Assembly: GCA_030620095.1 (NCBI GenBank)
Contig: JAUTXW010002457.1
Location: 197,501-261,500 of the forward strand
Reading direction: 5' to 3'
DNA length: 64,000 bases
Source of the DNA: Kuschelorhynchus macadamiae
Taxonomy: Eukaryota; Arthropoda; Insecta; Coleoptera; Curculionidae
The notes under the pieces were generated by a model. The model was not told the DNA's origin, did not search any database, and saw only the letters and a program-made list of their open reading frames with translations. The translations under genes and the position numbers were made by a program. Below, one piece after another: positions 25,201 through 32,118 of this stretch (the first letter of the stretch is position 1; every line of letters begins with the position of its first letter).

Positions 25201-26033
25201 TAATAATGTCGCAAGAATATATTAATTTTTTGTTTGTAAATGCTTTGTATAACGGCATTTTTTACTTAATTTTAAATAGAACGGAATAGGCTTTAAAAAA
25301 TATATACCTCTTCCAGTTAAAGTAACACTGCTTGCTCTTTTAGTACAGCATTTTTCTTTAATATTTTATATTTCTTATAAAATTACATTTAAGTTTAGTT
25401 TTGTTGGCCTTTTTATAAAAAATATAAATTCTCAAAATATGACCTGAAATTTCCGTGAAATTGTCAGGGAAAACCCGGAAAGGTCAGGAAATTTGATAAT
25501 TCAAAATTGCTAAGAAACCTGTCTAATTTAAAAAGTTCAAAGATGCATTTTGAGACACATTTCATATTCCTGTGGATCAAATTTGCTACGATGACTTGTC
25601 ATCCTTATTTCAAGATTTCAAGTTTGGAAAGACGTATGAAGAACATAAGACAAATAAAACAGTTATTTAATTGAACTTATCACATGATCAGTTATGCATA
25701 TTAGTGTACAATGTCTAGAATATGCCAGGAAGCTAATGTCTTACCTGAAAATGTAGATTTTTTAGTACATCACTAATCTCGCGGGGAGTCGTGGGCGTAG
25801 ATCTTCCAATATTTTCAAGGGGTATAAAAACTTTTAAAAAACAGTCGAACTGAAAATAGAAACAGTCGGGGTGTTCTGAAATGCCAAACCTTTCTTATAA
25901 TTTACTATTACATAAGATTTTTAAAAATCTTCTATTTTTTTAAAAATTATTTATTTATTTCCAGAACTCCAAAAAAGAAAAAAAGAAAAAGAAGAAAAAA
26001 TCAAAAGATAGAGATGCAGAACAAACTGAATAA
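4139..26033 (+). CDS. DKC1: Dyskerin (H/ACA snoRNP pseudouridine synthase), 3' part, six exons
   Basis: Dyskerin is the catalytic subunit of H/ACA ribonucleoproteins. It pseudouridylates rRNA and snRNA in the nucleolus and Cajal bodies and, in vertebrates, binds telomerase RNA. Six exons join in frame: 4139-4289, 6027-6222, 6617-6686, 7466-7624, 9742-9903 and 25965-26033, giving 268 codons plus TAA. The first two carry the PUA RNA-binding domain with near-invariant family blocks (AVCYGAKILLPGILRYDD, TTKGEAVALAIALMTTA, KRVIMERDTYPRKWGLG). The last four carry an acidic and Lys-rich tail with two KHKKKKHKKDS blocks and a final poly-Lys stretch, as in dyskerin nuclear localisation tails. All boundaries are GT-AG and phases match. 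The TruB catalytic domain and start codon lie before the window. Introns are packed with transposons; the last is 16 kb. Confidence 0.93.
4390..5250 (-). pseudogene. LINE fragment, R1/I-group-like C-terminus and RT piece
   Basis: On the - strand, 4490-4730 encodes the post-RT region typical of R1/I/LOA-type LINEs: MDRWQAKWDRGVYIRWTYLL, then a zinc-knuckle-like box CPYCGSEDDIEHRLFVC in a second frame. Farther upstream on the same strand, about 4960-5250, is a fingers-type RT fragment with the ADKQFGLRKGRQT block. Frameshifts break all of it. It lies in a dyskerin intron in antisense orientation. Confidence 0.65.
5250..5690 (+). repeat. Probable retroelement 3' tail with TTTGAC repeats
   Basis: An AT-rich stretch ends in AATAAA (about 5656-5661) followed closely by three to four tandem TTTGAC units (5667-5686). 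This is the layout of a LINE or SINE 3' end. No coding domain is recognised in it. Confidence 0.4.
6027..6222 (+). CDS. DKC1: Dyskerin exon, PUA domain second half
   Basis: It follows TTTTTTCCAG, completes the split codon for Ala and reads CCDHGVVAKIKRVIMERDTY through SYVDLAG. The donor is GTATGT at 6223. It contains the most conserved dyskerin block, RDTYPRKWGLG. Confidence 0.92.
6617..6686 (+). CDS. DKC1: Dyskerin exon, acidic linker
   Basis: It follows TTTCTTTCAG and ends before GTGAGT. It encodes KPEIKKEVDESQTVETAEEE and three more residues, ending in phase 0. It is assigned by frame, splice sites and position rather than strong similarity. Confidence 0.8.
6690..7465. other. Dyskerin intron without recognised features
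   Basis: The sequence is AT-rich with short poly(A) and poly(T) runs and a small inverted motif near 6978-7004 (CTTTTTTGTGAAAAG and CTTTTCACAAAAAA). No gene or transposon is recognised. Confidence 0.5.
7466..7624 (+). CDS. DKC1: Dyskerin exon, Lys-rich tail copy A
   Basis: This 53-codon exon is phase 0 at both ends, with acceptor TTTATTTAG and donor GTAAGT. It starts RKHRSSDMSQETVEG and contains KHKKKKHKKDSERSEEAS. It is a clear paralogue of the next exon, including the acceptor and the first coding bases CGAAAAC. Confidence 0.85.
7849..9185 (+). mobile_element. Tc1/mariner-type transposon, 1337 bp, with TIRs and TA duplication
   Basis: The element starts CAGTATTGTGCGAATTAA and ends with its reverse complement TTAATTCGCACAATACTG. 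The inverted repeats run about 26 bp with one or two differences. TA dinucleotides flank both ends (7847-7848 and 9186-9187). It sits in the dyskerin intron between the two duplicated tail exons, in the same orientation as the gene. The length is normal for an autonomous Tc1/mariner element. Confidence 0.93.
8080..9034 (+). pseudogene. Tc1-like DDE transposase, frameshifted
   Basis: This is a cut-and-paste transposase of the Tc1/mariner superfamily. The N-terminal helix-turn-helix region is split by frameshifts near 8110 and 8165. From 8169 the frame is open through the GRKRKTTSRDE region and the first catalytic Asp (VLFSDETHF, about 8512-8540). A further shift near 8575 moves the frame, which then continues to 9034 with the second Asp (FQQDSAPCH) and the catalytic Glu (SPDINPIENLW). 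I count 33 residues between second Asp and Glu, where most Tc1 elements have 34. The catalytic triad is present but spread over frames, so the copy cannot encode a full enzyme as read. Confidence 0.9.
9742..9903 (+). CDS. DKC1: Dyskerin exon, Lys-rich tail copy B
   Basis: This 54-codon exon is phase 0 at both ends, with acceptor TTTTATTTAG and donor GTAAGA. It starts RKLSSSDVSQTVTKEG and contains KHKKKKHKKDSDHSEETS, paralogous to the previous exon. Either copy could be skipped without changing frame. Confidence 0.85.
10023..10955 (+). pseudogene. 5'-truncated LINE, RT C-terminal end
   Basis: Coding pieces at 10063-10281 (EQCDLGVVFNKSMTFEQHI, then LRLEYSSIIWSPNYEL) and 10324-10701 match the thumb and C-terminal region of CR1/Jockey-like RTs. 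One in-frame stop (after SPNYEL) separates the first from the second. A poly(A)-like tail with AATAAATAAATAAT follows near 10940-10955. The copy is in sense orientation in the last dyskerin intron. Confidence 0.75.
10956..11890. other. Dyskerin intron, nothing recognised
   Basis: AT-rich sequence without a supported gene. A short reading frame at 11656-11853 (-) has no recognisable motif. Confidence 0.4.
11900..12480 (-). pseudogene. LINE C-terminal remnant
   Basis: On the - strand, scattered frames give pieces of a LINE C-terminus: LLQCCLF near 12420, FQRKIQLAQNTYI near 12370, and HTAKFRSSFAFRAVELLNS near 12070-12130. No frame is open through it. It is recognisable only by the order of these pieces. 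Confidence 0.5.
12640..13090 (+). repeat. Dispersed repeat with degenerate internal units (copy 1)
   Basis: It contains CCTAGATGCCAAAAAACATG, TTTTCTCAATTCCATTAGCC and AAAAACTACTCACCTGATTG, then two to three degenerate blocks with CAAATTTTGC, TAAAAATCC and AAAATGGCGG. Related copies occur near 26740, 27850, 32111 (inverted), 33090 and 34470. Confidence 0.7.
13928..14660 (-). pseudogene. Tc1/mariner-superfamily transposase fossil 1
   Basis: On the - strand, the N-terminus begins near 14660 (MVLSERQRIETLILFS) and runs through many stops. The catalytic segment lies at 13990-14250, with FSDEATFYLNG followed by RHNYRFWCDHNSQWICEGHT, KVNMWASIINNRILG and LSFNLIPAF. The part with the second and third acidic residues is lost or unreadable. 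It is in antisense orientation within the last dyskerin intron, directly next to a second transposase fossil. Confidence 0.8.
14677..15470 (-). pseudogene. Tc1/mariner-superfamily transposase fossil 2 (DUF4817-type N-terminus)
   Basis: Going down the - strand, an N-terminal helix-turn-helix piece (RVEMVKIYHQNRCSIRQTF, about 15360-15425) resembles the DUF4817 domain. After an internal deletion the core resumes near 15240 (SEKVTLWCALWSGGVIGPYF). Next comes a segment in which the usual QQDG box reads RGG, so a catalytic Asp is lost. The end at 14677-15024 has ISRNGDVNWPRFDSPGFFLW and YADKPRTVDALKANIRREI. It is clearly dead. Confidence 0.82.
15640..18700. other. Dyskerin intron, unassigned
   Basis: Three kilobases without a supported gene. 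The sequence is AT-rich and compositionally plain. Between about 17160 and 17600 there are many AGGTC, AGGTA and TACCTA words. Near 16440-16540 GTGAGTAA and ACTCACT words recur in both orientations. The open frame at 16848-17081 shows no recognisable domain. Confidence 0.4.
18700..19133 (+). pseudogene. Older LINE, RT fragment, left part (split by insertion)
   Basis: The + strand shows an RT active-site remnant (ADDLKLFRPIKSLSNCKN near 18735-18790), then thumb sequence ICNRGMKHEF-like at 18962 and on to YAIVRRTLEYACSVWSPHYK. Coding similarity stops at 19133, exactly where a DNA transposon begins. It resumes after 25526. Confidence 0.72.
19937..22777 (-). pseudogene. LINE ORF2: endonuclease and reverse transcriptase, two frameshifts
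   Basis: ORF2 makes the target-nicking endonuclease and the reverse transcriptase of a non-LTR element. An APE-type endonuclease fills about residues 15-230 (FHLNIQSVNKKHLELE, SEHWLRREDI, GGDFNINFA, ISDHYGQNLNF). RT follows: AGLDEIPVCILK, YRPVSLLSSMSKVFERAIY, FDLSKAFDTIDHQLL, RQGVPQGSILGPILF, and the active site CQYADDSSVM near 20750. Frame breaks occur near 21155 and near 20150, each apparently a single-base change, and both lie after intact motifs. The last stretch to 19937 is the normal C-terminus. The low number of lesions points to a fairly recent insertion or to assembly errors. Confidence 0.88.
22831..24210 (-). CDS. LINE ORF1 protein with PHD-like zinc finger and coiled coil
   Basis: The 459-residue open frame is complete. 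Near residues 70-115 is a Cys/His cluster (CTECGKFFHRSCAL, later CCKQ) like the PHD-type fingers in some CR1-group ORF1 proteins. From about 130 to 215 there is a heptad-like, Glu/Lys/Leu-rich stretch predicted by eye to be a coiled coil. A basic, Ser-rich linker holds RKQKRQNRQENDSKK. The C-terminal about 90 residues (KIWLFLSKIKEGVTEEVVKN onward) resemble an RRM-like nucleic-acid binding fold. ORF1 proteins coat LINE RNA. The exact start is uncertain; the first Met is used. Confidence 0.75.
   Translation of the reverse strand: MSLGLRNGSFKAFFVSVTETFDGSFDFIFHSNFKGSNFENVISRWRQVKIKITRVRLKRSLNVVKRAPVVTLCTECGKFFHRSCALRDFTGKVHKIQILDETRLLCCKQKLLGKDQNIDHHDKIAEQGAEITRLLTKINLIERENEKLISSEKLQLQKNQRVNIDINIEVTYLKKLVEETTDKNNILKENNRLLLERTKHLEQELAQQKTSSSKLSNKFERQNYEPCHDQLQLLPDQVIPAREKTVSVNVNRDCPLWRKTEGTKASEVSNQKLAPTTFNNAKVDVSTEKIYQVSTNTLKTSQEAATPSAESVKSSFDYGFEKYQSRKQKRQNRQENDSKKSDGKKNFRKNIRYGTRDCENEFESTKSSGDQKIWLFLSKIKEGVTEEVVKNHVIKHTGAFPEDVQVKQCQPKKQLSNKLRYMVGVKPEFKDIVYSETFWPRGTAYERFNFALGRNFDKN
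24255..25167 (+). pseudogene. Unfamiliar transposase-like C-terminal remnant
   Basis: Two open stretches, 24424-24723 and 24787-25167, with readable sequence back to 24255, form one broken + strand coding region just right of the LINE. The first has LYDDLLQIINELIKN, then SLKDLNVPEKDKLIFCRNV and LKYKFIKYVTCLKPKIML. The second has a HGNATVDSGISINKN box followed by a Lys/Glu-rich helix to LELRRKI. The box recalls the HGNA-x-ERGFS-x-NK signature that I associate, without a search, with transposon-derived animal proteins. It ends about 350 bp before the right inverted repeat of the surrounding DNA transposon, so it is probably that element's transposase end. Confidence 0.45.
25527..25690 (+). pseudogene. 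Older LINE, RT fragment, right part
   Basis: After the second TCTAA copy, weak RT C-terminal similarity resumes in the same orientation as 18700-19133 (for example KISSLERRMKNIRQIKQLF near 25600-25670). Rejoining the two parts across one TCTAA copy fits a LINE split by the transposon. Frames are broken. Confidence 0.4.
25965..26033 (+). CDS. DKC1: Dyskerin last coding exon
   Basis: It follows TTTATTTCCAG and reads NSKKEKKKKKKKSKDRDAEQ then TE and TAA. It is phase 0, matching the previous exon. The poly-Lys ending is typical of dyskerin tails. Confidence 0.85.
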   Translation, partial: NSKKEKKKKKKKSKDRDAEQTE

Positions 26034-26690
26034 AATAAGCATTTAAACAATACCTTTAAGTCATGCTGGAATTATAGAAATCTATTGGATTGATTGATTT
26101 TATACAACACATAATTTAAAATCTTCTGAATTGATAATTGTTTTGGACTTCTATTATTCTAGTACAAACTTCCGGTTCTGTACTATGTACGGTTGACTAT
26201 TAGATTGCAATTTAGGTTTACCATAAAGCAGTATGAAATAAGTTGATTCCAGGTTAAAATTGATGCATGAAGAAACTACTTATCATATTGTTAAAGGTTT
26301 AAAACATTTGAAACAAAACTTTTTCGTTTTTAATTTTTACATTTGATTGAATAAGATATTTCCTTTGCACTTCAAATTTCCTTAGTTTTGTTCGGGATAC
26401 TTTTATTCCAATTTTGCTTGGTTAAATTTGATATATTTTCACATAAAAGCAACATTATTAGAGGTAGTTCTTTATGTATCAACGCATATATAGGGGTAAT
26501 TGATTTTGTAAATGATGGTTATAAAAATTAACTTTTTATTAACATATATTTTGTCTACAATTGATTTTGGATAATGTGTATCCAACATTGTTACTTTATA
26601 TAGATGTATTTTGTTTGAATACAAATTGTATAAATTTCTATTTTTTTTTATTTCCACCCATGTTTAAATAGCACTGCATCATAATTTTGC
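26034..26690 (+). other. Dyskerin 3' UTR and flank
   Basis: AT-rich sequence after the stop. No canonical AATAAA is obvious close by; AATAAG occurs near 26033 and 26350. No other gene is seen. Confidence 0.4.
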
Positions 26691-26739
26691 AGAAAAATTA
26701 AATTTGATCTTTCAAGTAATTTATATACAAAAATATTTG

Positions 26740-27000
26740 CAACCCAAAAATGGCGTTGAAGCAAGTTAGTGGAGCCAAATCCGCTGGATATTTTTGTGAA
26801 AAAGGAATTGCTCTTCCCCTCGGGTTTTTATATAAACACATTGGCAGAGGAAGCGAAATTAAGACATTTTGATAAAAATCCAAAAATATGGCAAAACAAA
26901 ATGGCGGCCTAGTCAAATGTTAAAAATATTACTAAAAAACTACTTATCTAATTTATCTCAAATTTTGCACAAAAATCAAGTATTTATTATCTAGTAAAAC
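26740..27000 (+). repeat. Dispersed repeat (copy 2)
   Basis: It shares CCAAAAATATGGC, AACAAAATGGCGGCCTAGT, AAAAACTACTTATCTAATTT and CAAATTTTGCACAAAAATCA with the copies near 12640, 33090 and 34470. Confidence 0.6.
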
Positions 27001-27839
27001 TTTGGTTTGTTTCAGTGGCAGCGCGTGAGGTCTGTGTTCTGCATTAAGAAAAAATACTCGAGCAAAAAAACCACTTTGTATTACTACTGTGGCATATATA
27101 GATTGCTTCTGTGAGGGGTTTTGAGGCGATGAAAATTTTCAACAAAAAAAAAAAGAAAAGATCTTCAGCTTTTCTTCTTTATCTTGATTAAGCGTAAATA
27201 ATATGAACTTAAAAAAAGGTCATTACTTTATTTTAGCTGTAGATAAAACTGGCTCTATTTGTATCATTTTAGCTTAAATAAAAGCGGCTCTGGGGGAATT
27301 TCAACATCCAACCCCTTTCCCTTATATACGCCACTGTATTACTATAAACTCTATCATTAAGCTGGCGCTCCTACATTATTATTTCTTCTTGAATCACTAA
27401 CACGCTTATGTTTATTTGTGGTGTTGGTCGATCAAGTTTTTTTAATTTTAATCTTGTCTTAGTACGCCAAAGAGCTAAAACTATGAGTTTGTAAATACTC
27501 TATGGAACTTATATTTATGCCACTAAACAGAACCAATAGAACGAACGATTCAATAAAAAAAGGCCGCGAGCGTGATTCGTAATAAACAAAGCAACTCTTG
27601 TATTCTGCCGCCGTGCAGCCGCAAATCATCCATAAGTCGCCGTATTAAGCCACGTGCAGTGCTCGACCAATCCGACGTGTCATTTTCAAAAAGGCCGCAA
27701 AACTCCCAATGTTCTTGTTGCCGTTAGAAAAAATTTATCGGGATGTAAAAGATTTATTTGTTATACAAACGAATTGTCAAAATTAGGCGTGTTCTGCAGG
27801 TCTTATGCTTCAGCCGCCAGTGTTTGTAATCGTGAAAAA

Positions 27840-27970
27840 ATCCCAGGTTTTACATATCTACGTTTTAGCGTCCCTAGATGCCAAAACATATATTTTCTCA
27901 ATTCCATTCAAGGACGTAGACAGCGGGGGCACGCCCCCCCCTTTTTGTCATGTGCCCCCCCCCCCCATTA
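27840..27970 (+). repeat. Dispersed repeat start plus G/C-rich junction (copy 3)
   Basis: GCGTCCCTAGATGCCAAAAC and TTTTCTCAATTCCATT match the start of the repeat at 12640. The match stops abruptly at CAGCGGGGGCACGCCCC followed by long C runs (27918-27966). That junction looks like the end of an inserted DNA transposon of hAT type (compare CAGCGGCGTGC at 35579), but the partner end was not found. Confidence 0.5.
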
Positions 27971-28074
27971 GCCTATCTAAATATATTATATGGTACGCTA
28001 ATCAATAAAAAATATATCTACTAGTAAGAATCCCAAATATAAGGTGACTCTTACCTAATTAAAACAAAGAAAAA

Positions 28075-28078
<4 letters not shown>

Positions 28079-28139
<61 letters not shown>
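28079..28139. repeat. (AT)n microsatellite left of Penelope-like element
   Basis: About 60 bp of perfect AT repeats directly abut the left end of the Penelope-like element; an equal tract lies on the right at 32054-32113. Confidence 0.95.
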
Positions 28140-28142
<3 letters not shown>

Positions 28143-28173
28143 TCCCTGGTAGTTCAAAGGACAGCACCTCGAA

Positions 28174-28705
28174 TTATGTCAATTTGTTTTAACAAGATAA
28201 TAATATTTTAATTCTCTTAGTGGAATTGATCGCCCTTAAAAACATTGTAAATATTGCAATCAAGGTCAACGATTTTTGGCCCTGGACGACGGAATAATCA
28301 CTCTGCAGTAGACATTTAAACTTATATGTTAATTTCTGTTCGTGTGTCCAAACCATGTAACTTCGTATTTTTATATAGTCTTGTATATGTGTTTTAATAT
28401 TTGATGAAAATGAGTTCTGTCTTAGGTAAGTCACAACAAATTTTATATATTTTTTAAAATTTTTTATTAGTTTACTACTTTTTTCAAAGATCAGCATTAA
28501 TGTCATTTTACATTTTTTTAGCTATAAATACCATACTGTCATTGAAAAAGGCTAAAAATTAGCCGAAACGTATGATTTTGGAATAAAATAAAACAAAAAT
28601 GCACAGGAAATAAAATACGTTGATTTATACCCTGTATGAACCTTATCCCAAGAAAAGTTTTCCTCTAAAAATATATTAACAAAGGTTCAAGAAACATTCT
28701 ACCAA
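28174..28705 (+). repeat. Left pseudo-LTR of Penelope-like element
   Basis: This 532 bp stretch matches 31520-32053 almost base for base. Near its end (about 28535-28580) is a hairpin GGCTAAAAATTAGCC followed by GAAACGTATGA, preceded by TCATTGAAAAA. The layout is like a degenerate hammerhead ribozyme. Confidence 0.9.
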
Positions 28706-28716
28706 AATATGTAAGC

Positions 28717-31012
28717 ATGGGTGAAAATATGCAGTATTTTAACAACATCAGATCTGAATATGGTGAAGAAATGGTACGTACTATGAAGAAAATTATTAAA
28801 CTCTACAACAAATTGGCAAATATGAAAAATAGAAGAACATTCCTTTTAAGATGCCGAAATGATGATATAACACCAAAATTCCTCAATATAAAAACAAAAC
28901 ACCTTCAATTTCATTCTGTAAACCTAGGACAGAATTTCGAAACTAAAATCCTTAAACAATTTAAGGTGAGTAGCCTAAACTTATTAATTTCTGATACAAT
29001 TAAAAACTTCGATTTTCTAGATTTTGAAATAACGAAACTCAAGGACAGTTTAAACTCAATAATTCCAACAAATATAAAAAATAATTTTTTAATTCTACAA
29101 ACTAAAAAACACGAAATCTTATTCAACAAAATAAAAGATATTAATTTAAAAAAATTTAACGCTCTTAAGAATGGTACACAACAAAATAACACTCCCCATA
29201 TAAACATACAAAAAGAATGGCTAGAAAATATATCTAACACAACTCTACCTCCTTACGTAAGTGATATTCTTAGTCTAGGTCCAGATTTCGCAATGCCTAT
29301 TAATAACAAAAAAGATACTCCAATTCCAGATATCGCTAATATAGAAACCTCTATACACAGGTTACCAACAGAAAAAAAGGACGAAATCAGAGCAACTTGT
29401 TGTAATGTTATCACCAATTTTAAAAAAAGATCTTCATTTTCCCAAAATCATAGCCATATTTATAAAAATCTTGATAAAAAATTAAATCAAACAAAATCTT
29501 TTCTTAAAAAAAATCCCCAATTAAAAATCCTAAAACCAGATAAATCTAACAAGACTGTTATAATGAACGCATGTGATTATGACTCGAAAATGCAAAGTCT
29601 TCTTCTGGATTCAACTACATATAAACAAATAAAAAATGATCCCACACATACATACCAAAAACTAAATAACGATCTAATTAAAGAATGGGAAAAAATATTA
29701 CATTTCTCCAGCAACTGCCAAGAATCTTGTTATACATAATGCATTACCACCCAAAATCTATGGACTTCCAAAATTACACAAAGAAGGAATACCAATGCGA
29801 CCTATTGTTTCATGCCTACAATCACCCTTTAGTAGCCTTTCAAAATTTCTAAAAAACATAATTAGCAAAATAATTAATAAATCTGATTCTTATATTAAAG
29901 ATTCCTGGCATTTCGAAGAAAAACTTAAATCAATAAACATACCAAACGAGTACAACATAATTTCGTTGGATGTCGTCTCACTTTACACTAACATTCCAGT
30001 CGATTTGGTACTCAACATCATTGAAAAAAAATGGAATGAACTTAAAAAATTCACAGACATTCCACTAAATGATTTCCAGAAAGCAGTACAATTAACATTA
30101 AATTCAACATATTTTTCCTACGATGATAAATTTTACAAGCAAATTTACGGTTGTGCCATGGGATCCGCCATATCGAGTTGTATAGCCCAACTAGTTCTAA
30201 AAGACTTAGAAAGCCAAGTTATTCCGCAATTAAATTTTCAACTTCCTTTTTTCTACAGATATGTCGATGATTGTTTGACAGCCGTTCCAAAAGGGCAAGA
30301 AAATTATATTTTATCATGTTTTCATAGCTATCACGAGAAATTAAGTTTCACAATTGAATTTGAACAAAATAATAAAATAAGCTCCTCCATATGACCCTCT
30401 ACCATAAAGATAATGTAATTCAAACTGAATGGTACACAAAACCAACCTGGTCAGGAAGATACTTAAATTACTTCTCACAGCATGCTGTCCCAAAAAAAAT
30501 CAGTAGTTATCGGCTTAGCTGACAGAGCTATCCAATTATCTGATCCAAACTACCAAAAAAGCGCCATAAAAAAAGCGAAACATATACTAGCCCAAAATAG
30601 CTACCCAGATAAATTAGACAACCCAATTTTTAAATCTAAATTCAAATTCATAATAACAAAGTACAGGATATCGACGTACAACATAATAACCTAAACAAAA
30701 ACAAAAAAAAATTATTTAACTCTTCCCTATGTCACCGGTTTGTCTGAAAATCTACAATCTTTTTTCAAAAAACATAATATTTCAATCAGTCATAAAGCAA
30801 ACAATTTACTTAAATCTAACTATAGTAAACTTAAAGCAAAAACCCCAAAAAATAAAAAAACACACACAGTTTATGAAATCCCGTGCACAAATTGTAATGG
30901 AGTATATATAGGACAATCAACTCAATATCTGGAAAACAGGATAAACGGCCACAAATACGACAAGAAAAACCAAACAGCATTAACTAAACACGAATCCCAA
31001 AACAATCATTAA
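28717..31012 (+). pseudogene. Penelope-like RT with GIY-YIG endonuclease, frameshifted
   Basis: The coding region makes the single Penelope-type protein that nicks DNA and reverse-transcribes its RNA. From 28717 a 340-residue N-terminal part (basic, Asn/Lys-rich, with LKPDKSNKTVIMNACDY near its end) is open. The frame then shifts near 29730. The RT core is open at 29795-30394 with MRPIVSC, LDVVSLYTNIP (motif A), YGCAMGSAISSCIAQLVLKD (motif B) and FYRYVDDCLTAVP (motif C). Two further shifts near 30390 and 30480 surround WYTKPTWSGRYLNYFSQHA. The end at 30740-31012 carries the GIY-YIG domain (CTNCNGVYIGQSTQYLENRI). Several breaks fall in poly(A) runs, so some may be assembly errors. Confidence 0.9.
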
Positions 31013-31442
31013 TTTAATTTTAAAGAAACTCGCATATTAAAGACAGAACTACATAAAGAAAAAAGAAAAATTTTGGAAATGATCTTTATAAAAAAGAATA
31101 CAAATTCGGTCAACTCAAAATCAGACATTCAAAATTTAAGCAAAATCTACACTAACATATTATAAATTAATTCCGTTTTTAAAATCTATATTACCGTAAC
31201 ATCCTCCCTTTTTTTCTGTAAACACTTTTTTTCCTTGTTTTTACTTAAAATAGGACATAAAAATATTAACTTTAAATGCGATAAAGATACCAATTACAAT
31301 TATATATTTAAAAAGAAATTACATTATCAATGATATTTTTTTATAAAAGCATGAAACATCAAATTAATTTTATTTAAAACAAAAAATATTTAAAAGTCTT
31401 GTAATAAAGAAAATTTAAAAAAGAGAAAAATAAATGAATAAT

Positions 31443-31520
31443 GGGTGGAGGCTGCGAGAGTCGAACCCGGGGCCCCTCGCACCGTGGCTCGAGGTGCTGT
31501 CCTTTGAACTACCAGGGAGT
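31443..31520 (-). other. tRNA-like sequence at the Penelope element's right pseudo-LTR
   Basis: On the - strand the 78 bases begin TGGTAGTTCAAAGGACAGC-like (box A region) and contain GGGTTCGACTCTC (box B/T-loop-like). The two ends do not form a normal acceptor stem, so a working tRNA is not supported. It looks like a tRNA relic or SINE head captured by the element. Confidence 0.4.
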
Positions 31521-32049
31521 TATGTCAATTTGTTTTAACAAGATAATAATATTTTTATTCTCTTAGTGGAATTGATCGCCCTTAAAAACATTGTAAATAT
31601 TGCAATCAAGGTCAACGATTTTTGGCCCTGGACGACGGAATAATCACTCTGCAGTAGACATTTAAACCTATATGTTAATTTCTGTTCGTGTGTCCAAACC
31701 ATGTAACTTCGTCTTTTTATATAGTCTTGTATATGTGTTTTAATATTTGATGAAAATGAGTTCTGTCTTAGGTAAGTCACAATAAATTTTATATATTTTT
31801 TTAAATTTTTTATTAGTTTACTACTTGTTTCAAAGATCAGCATTAATGTCATTTTACATTTTTTTAGCTATAAGTACCATACTGTCATTGAAAAAGGCTA
31901 AAAAATTAGCCGAAACGTATGATTTTGGAATAAAATAAAACAAAAATGCACAGGAAATAAAATACGTTGATTTATTCCCTGTATGAACCTTATCCCAAGA
32001 AAAGTTTTCCTCTAAAAATATATTAAACAAAGGTTCAAGAAACATTCTA

Positions 32050-32053
<4 letters not shown>
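31520..32053 (+). repeat. Right pseudo-LTR of Penelope-like element
   Basis: Near-identical partner of 28174-28705. It carries the same hairpin followed by GAAACGTATGA near 31895-31925 and ends at the (AT)n tract. Confidence 0.9.

Positions 32054-32113
<60 letters not shown>
32054..32113. repeat. (AT)n microsatellite right of Penelope-like element
   Basis: About 60 bp of AT repeats, mirroring the tract at 28079-28139. Confidence 0.95.

Positions 32114-32118
<5 letters not shown>

Larger units (their letters stand above)
19134..25521 (+). mobile_element. DNA transposon with short TIRs and 5 bp target duplication, itself interrupted by a LINE
   Basis: The left end reads CAGGGTTCTTAGC. The right end reads GCTAAGAAACCTG, its reverse complement with one mismatch. 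The five bases TCTAA occur directly outside both ends (19129-19133 and 25522-25526). Both ends carry subterminal blocks related to CCTGGAAAAGTCAGG (19157-19175 and about 25460-25490). Between them lie a near-complete LINE on the - strand (about 19649-24245) and a + strand coding remnant with a transposase-like C-terminus (24255-25167). Without the LINE the element would be about 1.8 kb. The superfamily is not certain: the CAGGG end resembles hAT, but hAT duplicates 8 bp. Confidence 0.6.
28141..32053 (+). mobile_element. Penelope-like element with pseudo-LTRs
   Basis: A left pseudo-LTR (28174-28705), an RT/GIY-YIG coding region (28717-31012), a short 3' region, a tRNA-like segment (31443-31520) and a right pseudo-LTR (31520-32053) lie in order. 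The two pseudo-LTRs differ at only about ten positions by eye, so the insertion is young. A 31-base segment at the far left (28141-28171) is the exact reverse complement of 31490-31520. The whole element is flanked on both sides by (AT)n. This is the expected layout of a Penelope-like element. Confidence 0.85.

Noticed and set aside
4139..26033. H/ACA snoRNA hosted in dyskerin introns, as in vertebrates
   Set aside because: No interval with a convincing double hairpin plus ANANNA and ACA boxes could be found by eye.
27654..28008. Overlapping + strand frames rich in Pro and Cys
   Set aside because: They run through a dispersed repeat and C homopolymers; nothing suggests coding.
28189..28506. 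105-residue - strand open frame, repeated at 31535-31852
   Set aside because: Both lie in the two pseudo-LTRs of the Penelope element; the duplication of the frame simply reflects the repeat.
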